From Duncaniella sp. (GTDB taxonomy: Bacteria; Bacteroidota; Bacteroidia; Bacteroidales; Muribaculaceae), in NCBI GenBank assembly GCA_029052375.1, contig JAIDJD010000315.1:1-11037 (forward strand): a stretch of DNA of 11,037 bases. The letters run 5' to 3'. The position numbers were made by a program, and so were the translations under genes. Shown one piece after another: positions 1 to 6,830 of this stretch (position 1 is the first letter of the stretch; the number at the start of each line of letters is the position of its first letter). The notes under the pieces are model-generated. The model saw nothing but the letters and a program-made list of their open reading frames with translations, was not told where the DNA came from and did no database searches.

Positions 1-1008
1 GTCGGTGATGTAGGTTGAGACGGCGGTCTGCACATTCCCGGGTTCCGGAATAAGCTCCCTGTAGTTGGAAAACGAGTGGCCGTTGTAGAGCGAAGCTCCG
101 AAATCAACCACTAGAGTCTGCTTGTGTGGAAAATGATGTTCGAAATATGCCGAGAATGAGGGCGTTGTGCCTTGCGAGCCGTTGCCGTTGTCGAGGAGGA
201 TGTCGCCGCCGTCGTTGCTTAGCCGCAACATTCCCTCGTATCTTTCTTTTGCCGATATGGTTCTGTATCCCTGCAATGAGGCATAAAACACCGTGGTGTC
301 AGGCTTGATGTAACTGTAGGCAAGCGACGCAGAAGCACGGTTGTCGTCAACGGAGCCTCCGAGCGGCCGTTCTGTGCGTGTCACCGATTGTCCGTCGGCA
401 TATGTGAAGGTCTCCTTGTAGTCTCGATGGGCCTTGATGTCGTCGGTCATTTTGTATATGGCACCCACGCTCCACTGCGACCTGCCCATGTTGAGTTTCA
501 CGTCTGTGGAATAGTTGCCAAAGCGGGTTGTCAGTGCGGGACGGGCGTTGAGCATCAGCGACCCTCCGGCCGAGGGGTTGGAGACTATGATGTTGAGCAC
601 ATACGCGGCGCCGTTGTAGCGCAGTCCGGGGTTGTCTATCCATTCCACTCTCTTTATCGTCTCGGGCAGAAGCGCACGTACCTGCTCGACACTCGCCTTT
701 CGGCCATTGATGCGCAGCTGCACGGCCTGGCCGCTTGCAGAGATCGAGCCCATCACGTCATTGACGGTAAGCGCGGGTATCATCAGGTTGTTGAGCAACT
801 GGAAGCCGTTTTTGGCATTTGCGACTGCACTGCCCGACGGATAGAGGACATCCATGTCTGCTTTGCGGACAATCTTGGGCGCCTGAATGACGACTTCGTC
901 AAGGGCCTGCGTTGCGAGGGTATCGGTGCTTTCCTCTGCGAGAGCGACAGCTGGGAGCAGAAGCGCTGACACCGCCGTCATGATTTTTCTAACGATTGAC
1001 GTTTTCAT
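1..1008 (-). CDS. TonB-dependent-receptor-like outer-membrane beta-barrel protein, N-terminal part (runs off left edge)
   Basis: The reading frame is open from an ATG at 1008 to base 1, giving 336 residues with no stop, so the 3' part lies outside the window. Residues 1-24 form a signal peptide ending ALLLPAVALA, with likely cleavage before E25. Residues about 36-145 look like a plug domain: LDEVVIQAP opening, LRINGRKAS near 98-106, and ETIKRVEWIDNPGLRYNGAA followed by VLNIIVSNP at 116-145. The alternating polar/aromatic strands after that fit the start of a barrel. There is no carboxypeptidase-regulatory-like domain before the plug, so this resembles the outer-membrane beta-barrel families of Bacteroidetes more than a classic SusC. 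A substrate cannot be read from the sequence. The gene lies 158 bp downstream of the membrane HTH regulator on the same strand and has its own promoter, so control by that regulator is plausible but inferred. Confidence 0.85.
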   Translation of the reverse strand, partial: MKTSIVRKIMTAVSALLLPAVALAEESTDTLATQALDEVVIQAPKIVRKADMDVLYPSGSAVANAKNGFQLLNNLMIPALTVNDVMGSISASGQAVQLRINGRKASVEQVRALLPETIKRVEWIDNPGLRYNGAAYVLNIIVSNPSAGGSLMLNARPALTTRFGNYSTDVKLNMGRSQWSVGAIYKMTDDIKAHRDYKETFTYADGQSVTRTERPLGGSVDDNRASASLAYSYIKPDTTVFYASLQGYRTISAKERYEGMLRLSNDGGDILLDNGNGSQGTTPSFSAYFEHHFPHKQTLVVDFGASLYNGHSFSNYRELIPEPGNVQTAVSTYITD

Positions 1009-1037
1009 ATTGCGATATGTCTGATTGATTTCTCATC

Positions 1038-1071
1038 GCAAAATTAGTGCTTGCCAGACCTTAACACCAAA
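1038..1071 (-). promoter_or_regulatory. Promoter of the outer-membrane receptor gene
   Basis: Read on the minus strand, TTTG (1071-1068), a 21-nt spacer and TAATTTTGC (1046-1038) match the Bacteroidetes sigma-ABfr consensus. Transcription should start near 1031, leaving a leader of about 20 nt before the ATG at 1008. Repeated TTAAGAC-like sites lie in the spacer and just upstream of the -33 box. Confidence 0.75.
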
Positions 1072-1141
1072 TGTGAAAGTCTTAATGTGGTCTGTCTAAT
1101 GCGCTGATTGTCAATGCAGACAAAATATAAAAGTCTTAATG
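1058..1141 (-). repeat. Direct repeats of a CATTAAGACTTT-like site around the receptor promoter
   Basis: On the minus strand CATTAAGACTTT occurs exactly at 1141-1130 and 1087-1076, a separation of 54 bp. A related GTTAAGGT sits in the promoter spacer at 1065-1058, 21 bp from the second copy. A further ATTAAGAC at 1171-1164 overlaps the stop codon of the upstream regulator. The spacings are close to whole helical turns. This looks like an activator or repressor array, and the neighbouring LuxR-type regulator is an obvious but untested candidate. Confidence 0.5.
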
Positions 1142-1166
1142 GCGCTATCGACTGTCCAAACGGGTC

Positions 1167-2822
1167 TTAATCCTCGGTTTCCTGTCGTAAAAAAAACACG
1201 ATATCTTCTTTTTCGGGGACGCCGAGCTTCTTCCTTACCGACGATTTGCGGACATAGATTGTAGCGGCGGTCTGCCCGGTGATGACACTTATTTCCTTGG
1301 TGGAAAATCCGGCGGCCATAAGCGCTATTATCTGTTCCTCTTTTTCGGCAAGCACACTCCCATGCCGATTGTGCATCCGGGTGTAGAAACCGGAATACAG
1401 ATTGTCGATGATTTCATGTACGCTTTCCCAGTTTACGAGCGACTTGTCTGTGCCATTTTCGACAGAGGATATTCTGCGGAGCATATCCCTGTTCTGTTCC
1501 GTAGGAGTCTCTGCCACCATCTTGATAATGCCGAGCTGTTGAAGCATGGCTCTGCGCAGTATCTCGTTTGCAGATGTGCCTGCCAGCGTGGATTTCGACT
1601 CGTCCACCAATTTCTGCAAGATTTCATTGCGCTCCAGCACTTCAAGAGCCTTGCGCTTTTTGTTCAAGGCATACCATATCAATGCTCCGGAAACAATCAG
1701 CGCCGAAAGAACCACGATAATCAGCAGGGCCGTCTGCCTGTCGCTCTTTGCTTCAAGAATCAGTCTTTGATTTTCAATTTCAAGGGTGCGTCGGATTGCT
1801 TCCTGTTGTAGATACTGAGTGTCAAATAGGTTGTCTCTTTGACTGTTGTAAATTTTAGCAAACGGAAGAAAACTTACTCTCCCCGTACTTTGGTAGTCAA
1901 GAACAGTTCTTATAATAAGAGCGAAACTACTGAAATAATTTCTTTCATCCATTGGAATATTCAGAGCCAAACTATCAGCTTTATCCAATTCGGCGGCACT
2001 TCCTGTGAAGTCATGCATATTAAGTTTAGCTAAAGATTTCCAAAGAAGAATATATGGGATAGATGATTCGTCAGTGCAGGCATTTATCAGGCTGTCTGCC
2101 CGATGAACGCTCTCCTCAAACTTTCTCAATTCAATGAGTACATCCAACTTTTCATATTCATAGATAAAGCGTTGCTCCGATTCATCCTCAGCAGTTGTTG
2201 AATTGATAAGGTCGTTCATGACATCAAGTGCCTTGTCGCTCTTTCCATTGAAAAGCAGTGCAAAATATAGCCAGAATTTATATTGTGATTGCCGGTTCGG
2301 TCTCGTGTCAATAGCCATTAATCGCCTTATATGCATTTCGTTATCGTTGGAGTAGGCAGTCAGTTGAACCTGCTTGGATAAGGGCTCAATCTGTAGACTG
2401 TCAGGAACATTTTTCAGCGACAAAAGCGAATCGAGCATACTGAGGGCAGCTGCTCTTTCGCCGTTTCGAAATTTATAAGATGCCAATAATGTCGCGCTCA
2501 GTATGCTTCTCTTCAAATCCTTACCTCGATAATAGTCGTTTGAAAAACTTATCAAGGAATCAGAAAGCGCAATTCGGCTTTGACTGTCATGGGCAAAAGC
2601 CATGACATAATAATACTTAGCTTTTACCGAATCAACGGTCAGTTCAGCAGGATCAACCACCGCTAGAAGGGCCAACGCGCTGTCGGGATACTCATCTGCA
2701 ATCCTTTCAGCGTCAGAAATAATCCGGCCATATTGCTGAGAATGGGAACACGACACCAAGAAGCCTGCCACGACAAACGCGACAAGCATCAGCGCCAAAG
2801 GGCATTTGTATAATAATTTCAT
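1167..2822 (-). CDS. Predicted membrane-bound TPR-like lipoprotein with C-terminal LuxR-type HTH
   Basis: This 551-aa protein has an unusual sensor-to-DNA layout. Residues 1-25 are a lipoprotein signal peptide ending in a lipobox (LVSC, acylated C25). Residues about 30-350 are alpha-helical and TPR-like, with repeated A/L/Y-spaced helices such as EYPDSALALLAVVDPAEL. A transmembrane helix covers about 364-386 (ALLIIVVLSALIVSGALIWY) and is followed by a basic stop-transfer stretch (NKKRKA) and a short coiled-coil-like linker. Residues about 495-535 form a LuxR/GerE-type helix-turn-helix (EEQIIALMAAGFSTKEISVITG, then the recognition helix with IYVRKSSVRKKLG). The model is a periplasmic sensor and a cytoplasmic DNA-binding end with no phosphorelay; this is inferred from architecture. 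It lies 71 bp after the permease gene and just before the receptor gene. No clear TAnnTTTG promoter was found in the 71-bp gap, so readthrough from the permease is possible. The N-terminal half is more AT-rich than the C-terminal half. Confidence 0.85.
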   Translation of the reverse strand: MKLLYKCPLALMLVAFVVAGFLVSCSHSQQYGRIISDAERIADEYPDSALALLAVVDPAELTVDSVKAKYYYVMAFAHDSQSRIALSDSLISFSNDYYRGKDLKRSILSATLLASYKFRNGERAAALSMLDSLLSLKNVPDSLQIEPLSKQVQLTAYSNDNEMHIRRLMAIDTRPNRQSQYKFWLYFALLFNGKSDKALDVMNDLINSTTAEDESEQRFIYEYEKLDVLIELRKFEESVHRADSLINACTDESSIPYILLWKSLAKLNMHDFTGSAAELDKADSLALNIPMDERNYFSSFALIIRTVLDYQSTGRVSFLPFAKIYNSQRDNLFDTQYLQQEAIRRTLEIENQRLILEAKSDRQTALLIIVVLSALIVSGALIWYALNKKRKALEVLERNEILQKLVDESKSTLAGTSANEILRRAMLQQLGIIKMVAETPTEQNRDMLRRISSVENGTDKSLVNWESVHEIIDNLYSGFYTRMHNRHGSVLAEKEEQIIALMAAGFSTKEISVITGQTAATIYVRKSSVRKKLGVPEKEDIVFFLRQETED

Positions 2823-2893
2823 GTTCGTTTTATTTATTGGCCCGGCCGATAAAGCCAGTCTGCCGCCTACTCTTCATGGCCATTGGGGTGCTG
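2823..2893. other. Short gap between permease and regulator genes
   Basis: This 71-bp spacer between two minus-strand genes contains no TAnnTTTG box and no convincing terminator hairpin. It fits an operon-internal gap or a weak promoter that cannot be recognised by eye. Confidence 0.4.
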
Positions 2894-4198
2894 TTATGCC
2901 GCGGCTGTCTTGCGGGTGGCGGCGAGGCCGTAGAGGGTGACTATCACGAAACAGCCGAGGGGGAGGAGGTAGGAGATGTTGACGGCTGGCATTCCCCAGA
3001 CCGTCCCCATGTCTATCACTGCGCCCTGCATCGGGGGCATGAGGGCGCCTCCGACGATAGACATCACCAGGAAGGCCGACCCTATGGGGGTGTCGCGCGG
3101 AGACACGTCGTTGAGGGCTATGCCGTATATGCTCGGGAACATGATGGACATGAAGGCGCTGATGCATACGAGACACCAGAGGCCGGGCATACCTGTGATG
3201 ACCACTGTCCCGAGTGTGCAGACCGAGGCGCCTATGCCGAAGACGGTGAGCATCACGGAGGGACGCACATACTTCATGCACCATGTGCCTACGAATCGGA
3301 ATGTAAGTGACAGGCTCATGGCCAGTATGTTGTAGTTCTGGGCCGAGGCTTTGGTCATGCCGAGGCGCTCGGCATACTGGATGATGAAGGTCCAGACCAT
3401 AATCTGGGCGGCTATGTAGAACATCTGTGTCAGCACTCCGAAGCAGTAGAGCGGATTGTGACGCAGGCGCGAGAGGCTCTCGCGGACCGATACTTTCTGG
3501 CCTGCGCGTTCGGTGGCGGGCATATGGGTGAAGGCTATGGTCACGGCCATGGCGAGCACCACGAGGCCGATGGCCACATACGGGTCGCGTATCACGGCGA
3601 GGTCGTGGAGCTTAACCTGGGCCTTCTCGGCGGCCGACATGGCGGGGTAGAGCAGTGTGCCCGAGGCGTCTCGGCTGTCTGAGATGAGGTTAGGCAGCAC
3701 GATGAGCGAGGCCACGGCCATGCCTGAGAGAGACCCCACGGGGTTGAAGGCCTGGGCCAGATTGAGGCGGCGGGTGGCCGACTCCTTGGAGCCGAGGGTG
3801 AGGATGAAGGGGTTGGCCGTGGTCTCGAGGAAGGCCAGACCGAAGGTGAGGACGTAGAGCGAGATGCAGAAGTACGAGAACTGCTGCAGGGCGGCCGCGG
3901 GTATGAACAGGAAGGCTCCGGCGGCATACAGCCCCAGACCTATCAGAAGGCCGGTCTTATAACTGTAGCGGCGTATGAAGAGGGCCGCCGGGATGGCCAT
4001 GGTGGCGTATCCGCCGTAGAATGCAAATTGTATCATCGAGGCCTTGGCGGCAGAGATTTCCATCAGTGTCTGGAAGGCGGCGACAAGAGGGTTGGTGATG
4101 TCGTTGGCAAATCCCCAGAGTGCGAACAGAGATGTGACTATTATGAATGTCACGAGGTATTTTTTTTCTACAAGGGGCGTTTTGTCATTAGTATTCAT
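2894..4198 (-). CDS. FucP-like MFS sugar:H+ symporter
   Basis: This 434-aa, 12-helix inner-membrane permease belongs to the FucP/glucose-galactose transporter branch of the major facilitator superfamily. The N-terminus has the family signature FALWGFANDITNPLV at 25-39 and the LETTANPFI motif at 124-132. By position D33 and E125 correspond to the acidic pair (D46 and E135) that carries protons and binds sugar in E. coli FucP. Also typical are QFAFYGGYATMAIP at 57-70 and NPVGSLSGM. Family members import L-fucose, glucose, galactose or related sugars, so the exact substrate is not certain. A secreted alpha-L-fucosidase elsewhere in the window makes fucose reasonable. The ATG at 4198 is the only good start: it follows a promoter by a short leader and the protein begins with a normal cytosolic N-terminus. 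The gene is divergent from the CE7 esterase. Confidence 0.88.
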   Translation of the reverse strand: MNTNDKTPLVEKKYLVTFIIVTSLFALWGFANDITNPLVAAFQTLMEISAAKASMIQFAFYGGYATMAIPAALFIRRYSYKTGLLIGLGLYAAGAFLFIPAAALQQFSYFCISLYVLTFGLAFLETTANPFILTLGSKESATRRLNLAQAFNPVGSLSGMAVASLIVLPNLISDSRDASGTLLYPAMSAAEKAQVKLHDLAVIRDPYVAIGLVVLAMAVTIAFTHMPATERAGQKVSVRESLSRLRHNPLYCFGVLTQMFYIAAQIMVWTFIIQYAERLGMTKASAQNYNILAMSLSLTFRFVGTWCMKYVRPSVMLTVFGIGASVCTLGTVVITGMPGLWCLVCISAFMSIMFPSIYGIALNDVSPRDTPIGSAFLVMSIVGGALMPPMQGAVIDMGTVWGMPAVNISYLLPLGCFVIVTLYGLAATRKTAAA

Positions 4199-4219
4199 TG
4201 CTCAGTCTGTAATTTGCCC

Positions 4220-4228
4220 GCAAAGATA
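4220..4228 (-). promoter_or_regulatory. -7 element for the permease gene
   Basis: On the minus strand TATCTTTGC (4228-4220) is a perfect TAnnTTTGC match, followed by a leader of roughly 15 nt to the ATG at 4198. No TTTG is found at the expected -33 position (about 4249-4252), so the promoter may need an activator. Confidence 0.6.
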
Positions 4229-4250
4229 AGGATTTTTGGCAAGAATGTGT

Positions 4251-4259
4251 TATTTTTGC
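4251..4259 (+). promoter_or_regulatory. -7 element for the CE7 esterase gene
   Basis: TATTTTTGC matches TAnnTTTGC. Its -33 position would fall on about 4227-4231, which is the -7 box of the divergent permease promoter, and no TTTG is there. The predicted leader is about 95-100 nt long. Confidence 0.5.
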
Positions 4260-4363
4260 ACCTGTTTTAGAGGTTGTCGGACTTCTGTTTTCACATTTGT
4301 TATCAAACGGCCTCATTACGAACTCAAGCCATACCTTAACACCTATTACAGTCAATCTTAAGC

Positions 4364-5677
4364 ATGAAAAGACTTTTCTCTGCCCTTCTTGCGGGCTGCA
4401 TGGCCACGGGAGTGGCCATGGCCAACTATCCCGACCGTGACGACTATCTGTGGGTCACTGTCCCCGACCACGCCGACTGGCTCTATCAAAGCGGCGACTC
4501 GGCCCGCATCGAGGTGTCTGTCTACCGTTACGGACAGCCTCTCTCGGGAGCTGTGCTCAACTACGGCATCGGCCCCGATATGCTCGACGACGACACCACG
4601 GGCACTCTCAAGCTCGACAAGGACGGCCGCGCCGTCATCAATATAGGCACAATGCAGGTGCCCGGATTCCGCGACCTGCGTCTCACCACCCAGCCCGACC
4701 CCGAGAGCAATGCCGTCAGCCGCCATCATGTAAAGGTAGGATTCTCGCCCGAGAAGCTCAAGGCTCATACCGGCGAGCCCTCGGACTTTGACGCTTTCTG
4801 GGCCAAGGCTCTCGAGAAGGACGCCAAGACCCCGCTGAGCTACACCATGGAGCCCTCGGCCAAATATACCACTCCCAAGATGAACGCCTATCTTGTGAAG
4901 ATGAATCTCCCCGGCCCCAAGGTAACAGAGATGTACGGCTATCTCTTCATCCCCAAGGGCGAGCCCGGACAGAAGTTCCCCGCCGCTTTCTGCCCTCCCG
5001 GAGCGGGCGTCAAGACCATCAAGGACCCTCTGAACCACCGCTACTACGGCGAGGGCGGCATGATACGCCTCGAGACTGAGATTCACGGCGTCAATCCCGA
5101 GCTGTCCGAAGACTCGATAGCCGCTATCCGCAAGGTGCGCGGAGGCTATCTCTCGGACGGGTGGGACAGCCCCGAGACATACTATATGCTCGACGTCTAT
5201 CTCGGATGCCGCCGCTGGCTCGACCTGCTGGCCCAGCTGCCCGAGTTTGACGGCGAGAATCTCTTTGTGCAGGGCGGCAGCCAGGGCGGCGCTCTCGCCA
5301 TCACCACTGCCGCGCTCGACCCCCGCGTCAAGGGATGCTCGGCCAACCATCCCGCTCTCAGCGATATGACAGGCTATCTCGGCGACAAGACCGGAGGCTA
5401 TCCCCACCACTTCCGCAAGAATCCCTCTGACGCCACTCCCGAGCGCATCAAGACCCTTGAGTATTACGACGTGGTCAACTTTGCCAAGCGCCTCCGCTGT
5501 CCCGTCCGCATGACCTGGGGCTACAACGACAACACCTGCCCCCCCACCACCTCTTACGAGGTCTACAACGTCATCACCGCCCCCAAGCACGCCCTGCTGA
5601 CACCCCTCAACGAACACTGGACCTCGCGCGCCACCGAGCAGGGCCACTACCGCTGGCTCAAGTCGCTGGTGAAGTGA
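4364..5677 (+). CDS. Secreted CE7-family carbohydrate acetylesterase (acetyl xylan esterase)
   Basis: This 437-aa protein is an AXE1/CE7 alpha/beta-hydrolase that removes O-acetyl groups from oligosaccharides. Residues 1-20 are a signal peptide (cleavage after VAMA), so it is exported. Residues about 21-125 form an extra N-terminal beta-rich domain not present in the compact roughly 320-residue bacterial CE7 enzymes. The catalytic domain starts near 128. The nucleophile elbow is GGSQGG at 304-309 with S306; the acid is D389 in NDNTCPPTT; the histidine is H418 in NEHW. The Ser-Asp and Asp-His spacings (83 and 29) agree with characterised CE7 enzymes. The FDAFW motif at 142-146 is also family-typical. 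The gene is G+C rich (44 of 60 bases in 5281-5340). It is divergent from the sugar permease and ends just before a hairpin. The natural substrate may be xylan, another acetylated glycan or mucin; the sequence does not decide. Confidence 0.88.
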   Translation: MKRLFSALLAGCMATGVAMANYPDRDDYLWVTVPDHADWLYQSGDSARIEVSVYRYGQPLSGAVLNYGIGPDMLDDDTTGTLKLDKDGRAVINIGTMQVPGFRDLRLTTQPDPESNAVSRHHVKVGFSPEKLKAHTGEPSDFDAFWAKALEKDAKTPLSYTMEPSAKYTTPKMNAYLVKMNLPGPKVTEMYGYLFIPKGEPGQKFPAAFCPPGAGVKTIKDPLNHRYYGEGGMIRLETEIHGVNPELSEDSIAAIRKVRGGYLSDGWDSPETYYMLDVYLGCRRWLDLLAQLPEFDGENLFVQGGSQGGALAITTAALDPRVKGCSANHPALSDMTGYLGDKTGGYPHHFRKNPSDATPERIKTLEYYDVVNFAKRLRCPVRMTWGYNDNTCPPTTSYEVYNVITAPKHALLTPLNEHWTSRATEQGHYRWLKSLVK

Positions 5678-5684
5678 GGGATGC

Positions 5685-5696
5685 AGGCTAAAGCCT
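5685..5696. repeat. Small palindrome after the esterase stop codon
   Basis: AGGCT, AA, AGCCT forms a 5-bp hairpin starting 8 nt after the esterase stop. The form resembles the GGCTAAAGCC palindromes of REP-type repeats, but one copy is not proof. A role in protecting the mRNA 3' end is possible. Confidence 0.35.
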
Positions 5697-5709
5697 CGCC
5701 ATAAGTCAC

Positions 5710-5763
5710 AAATACGGTTATCGCAAGCTTTTTTCATTGAAAGAGCTTGCGATAACCGTATTT
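5710..5763. terminator. Perfect 20-bp inverted repeat (likely esterase terminator) running into the next promoter
   Basis: The arm AAATACGGTTATCGCAAGCT at 5710-5729 is exactly complementary to 5744-5763. The 14-nt interior can add five more pairs (T:A and G:T), leaving a CATT loop. The tail TTTAGTTGTT follows on the plus strand. It lies 33 bp after the esterase stop and so can end that transcript. The right arm also contains the probable -33 box (TTG at 5747-5749) of the next promoter. The same DNA may therefore act as a terminator, an operator or a cruciform. Confidence 0.75.
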
Positions 5764-5778
5764 AGTTGTTATCTTTGC
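5747..5778 (+). promoter_or_regulatory. Promoter of the 53-aa/185-aa unit
   Basis: TTG (5747-5749), a 20-nt spacer and TATCTTTGC (5770-5778) match the Bacteroidetes consensus. The 14-mer TTGTTATCTTTGCA at 5766-5779 is identical to the core of the hipB promoter at 6871-6884. Transcription should start near 5785. An inverted repeat, CAGAT-N6-ATCTG (5778-5793), covers the predicted start and may be an operator. Confidence 0.7.
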
Positions 5779-5801
5779 AGATAGAAAAATCTGTCTTGAA
5801 T

Positions 5802-5963
5802 ATGAAAGCTAAGGGAAAAACTGATATGACAGTGGCATCCATTACTAAAAATGGATGTCAGAACGGCTCTGCTCGCTCTGCTCATGGAGTGAAGCTTAAA
5901 GTTGTGTCTGTCGCAGAAAGAGACAGATTGCGGATACCTGCCTATAGATATATCTTGCCCTGA
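5802..5963 (+). CDS. Small basic protein of unknown function, first gene of a coupled pair
   Basis: This 53-aa reading frame starts at the ATG at 5802, because the promoter -7 box at 5770-5778 lies inside any longer version and would leave the earlier ATG untranscribed. The protein is rich in Lys and Arg, has one Cys, and shows no signal peptide or membrane helix. Its C-terminal part (VKLKVVSVAERDRLRIPAYRYILP, residues 30-53) looks the most structured. Its stop overlaps the start of the 185-aa gene as TGATG (5961-5965), which points to translational coupling. No family is recognised. Size, charge and position before a larger partner resemble antitoxin genes or leader peptides, but that is inference only. 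Confidence 0.55.
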   Translation: MKAKGKTDMTVASITKNGCQNGSARSAHGVKLKVVSVAERDRLRIPAYRYILP

Positions 5964-6520
5964 TGTACCGTCAGGAATTCTATAAACCAAGATTTATAAT
6001 GCGAAGTACAGACCCGGGGTCGCTTCGCATTATTGATTTATGGACTTTCAGGTCGACTAAGAGCAATAAGCGATATATCGTGGAAGTCGAGGGCTTTGAG
6101 GATGATTTTTATGGCTTGAAATTTTATTGGAAGGGCGTAGAGAAGAGCAAGCACAGATACTCTCTGCTGACCAATGATTTTGAACCTCGTGTCATTCTCA
6201 GATCCTGTATAGAGGTTATGCTTGATTATTACCGGCGACAACCGCTTGTGTCTTTCGGTTTCGTTGCCGCCCCGGATTTGGAGGAGGATGTTGCCGGAAA
6301 GAATATTGATGGCGAGTGTGGGAGCCGTAGATTTCGGTTCTACCGCCGCATTATGATAAGTTTGTTTGGCCCTGAAACGTTTTGTCAAGTCTCTGATACT
6401 ACCAACACTATTTATTTGATGGTCAATTCCAGACAGCTGTCAACAGGGGCGGTTTCTCTGAAAAAGATTGAAGAGAAACTCAATCAGACATACGATGGCG
6501 ATTATGTGGTAGAGCCTTAA
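5963..6520 (+). CDS. Hypothetical 185-aa protein, second gene of the coupled pair
   Basis: This 185-aa soluble protein has no signal peptide or membrane helix, and I do not recognise its family. It starts inside the stop codon of the 53-aa gene (TGATG). A later in-frame Met at residue 13 is a possible alternative start. Features seen: WTFRSTKSNKRYIVEVEGFEDDFYGLKFYWKG (28-59), which reads as paired beta strands; HRYSLLTNDFEPR (64-76); an amphipathic helix with IEVMLDYYRR; FGFVAAPDLEED (98-109); RRFRFYRRIMISLFG (122-136); and NTIYLMVN (147-154). The many aromatic and charged residues suggest a compact alpha/beta fold. G+C is low (25 of 60 bases in 6061-6120) compared with the esterase. The gene lies upstream of hipBA, and the shared promoter core suggests similar control. 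A toxin, defence or regulatory role is a guess. Confidence 0.7.
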   Translation: MYRQEFYKPRFIMRSTDPGSLRIIDLWTFRSTKSNKRYIVEVEGFEDDFYGLKFYWKGVEKSKHRYSLLTNDFEPRVILRSCIEVMLDYYRRQPLVSFGFVAAPDLEEDVAGKNIDGECGSRRFRFYRRIMISLFGPETFCQVSDTTNTIYLMVNSRQLSTGAVSLKKIEEKLNQTYDGDYVVEP

Positions 6521-6664
6521 TGCTCGATTGGCTGCTGCTTGGCGTAAAGGATGATGCCACAACGCGGTCTCGCTGAGCCTCGGTGAGGCGCGTTTATGGA
6601 GATAGCTGAGATAATACCATAAAGACACATCTCCGGCGCTTCCCTGTTTGTTTGCCTTCTCTCG

Positions 6665-6699
6665 CCCCATACTCCGCGTCTCCGACGCTCCATATGGGG
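6665..6699. repeat. Symmetric interrupted hairpin
   Basis: CCCCATA and TATGGGG form the outer 7-bp stem. After a 4/4 internal loop, GCGTC and GACGC form a 5-bp inner stem with a TCC loop. The 35-base structure is exactly symmetric in length about its centre. Confidence 0.6.
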
Positions 6700-6812
6700 A
6701 TACACATGAAGACAGGCCTCCGGCCCTGAGGATGGTCTGTTGTTTTGTACCGTTATTCCTGTCACAGATATCAAGGGCTTGCAGATACATTAGATTCATT
6801 TTTGAAAGAGGA

Positions 6813-6830
6813 TTTATTTATGGCGCAGGT
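6813..6830 (+). repeat. Left copy of an 18-nt direct repeat flanking hipBA
   Basis: TTTATTTATGGCGCAGGT matches 8447-8464 at 17 of 18 positions, in the same orientation. It lies about 20 bp upstream of the hipB -33 box. Confidence 0.6.

Noticed and set aside
388..969. Plus-strand open frame of 193 codons
   Set aside because: It lies entirely antisense to the receptor gene, which is open to the window edge and has a signal peptide, plug motifs and a promoter.
4358..5737. Long minus-strand open frame (459 codons) opposite the CE7 esterase gene
   Set aside because: It is a mirror frame of a G+C-rich gene. The plus strand has intact catalytic motifs and a signal peptide, and the antisense protein has no recognisable domain.
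5766..5801. Longer start for the 53-aa protein (12 extra residues)
   Set aside because: The earlier ATG lies upstream of the -7 box of the only visible promoter, so it would not be in the transcript.
6561..6728. CRISPR-like array
   Set aside because: The repeats are short, unequal and not separated by regular spacers, and no cas genes are present.
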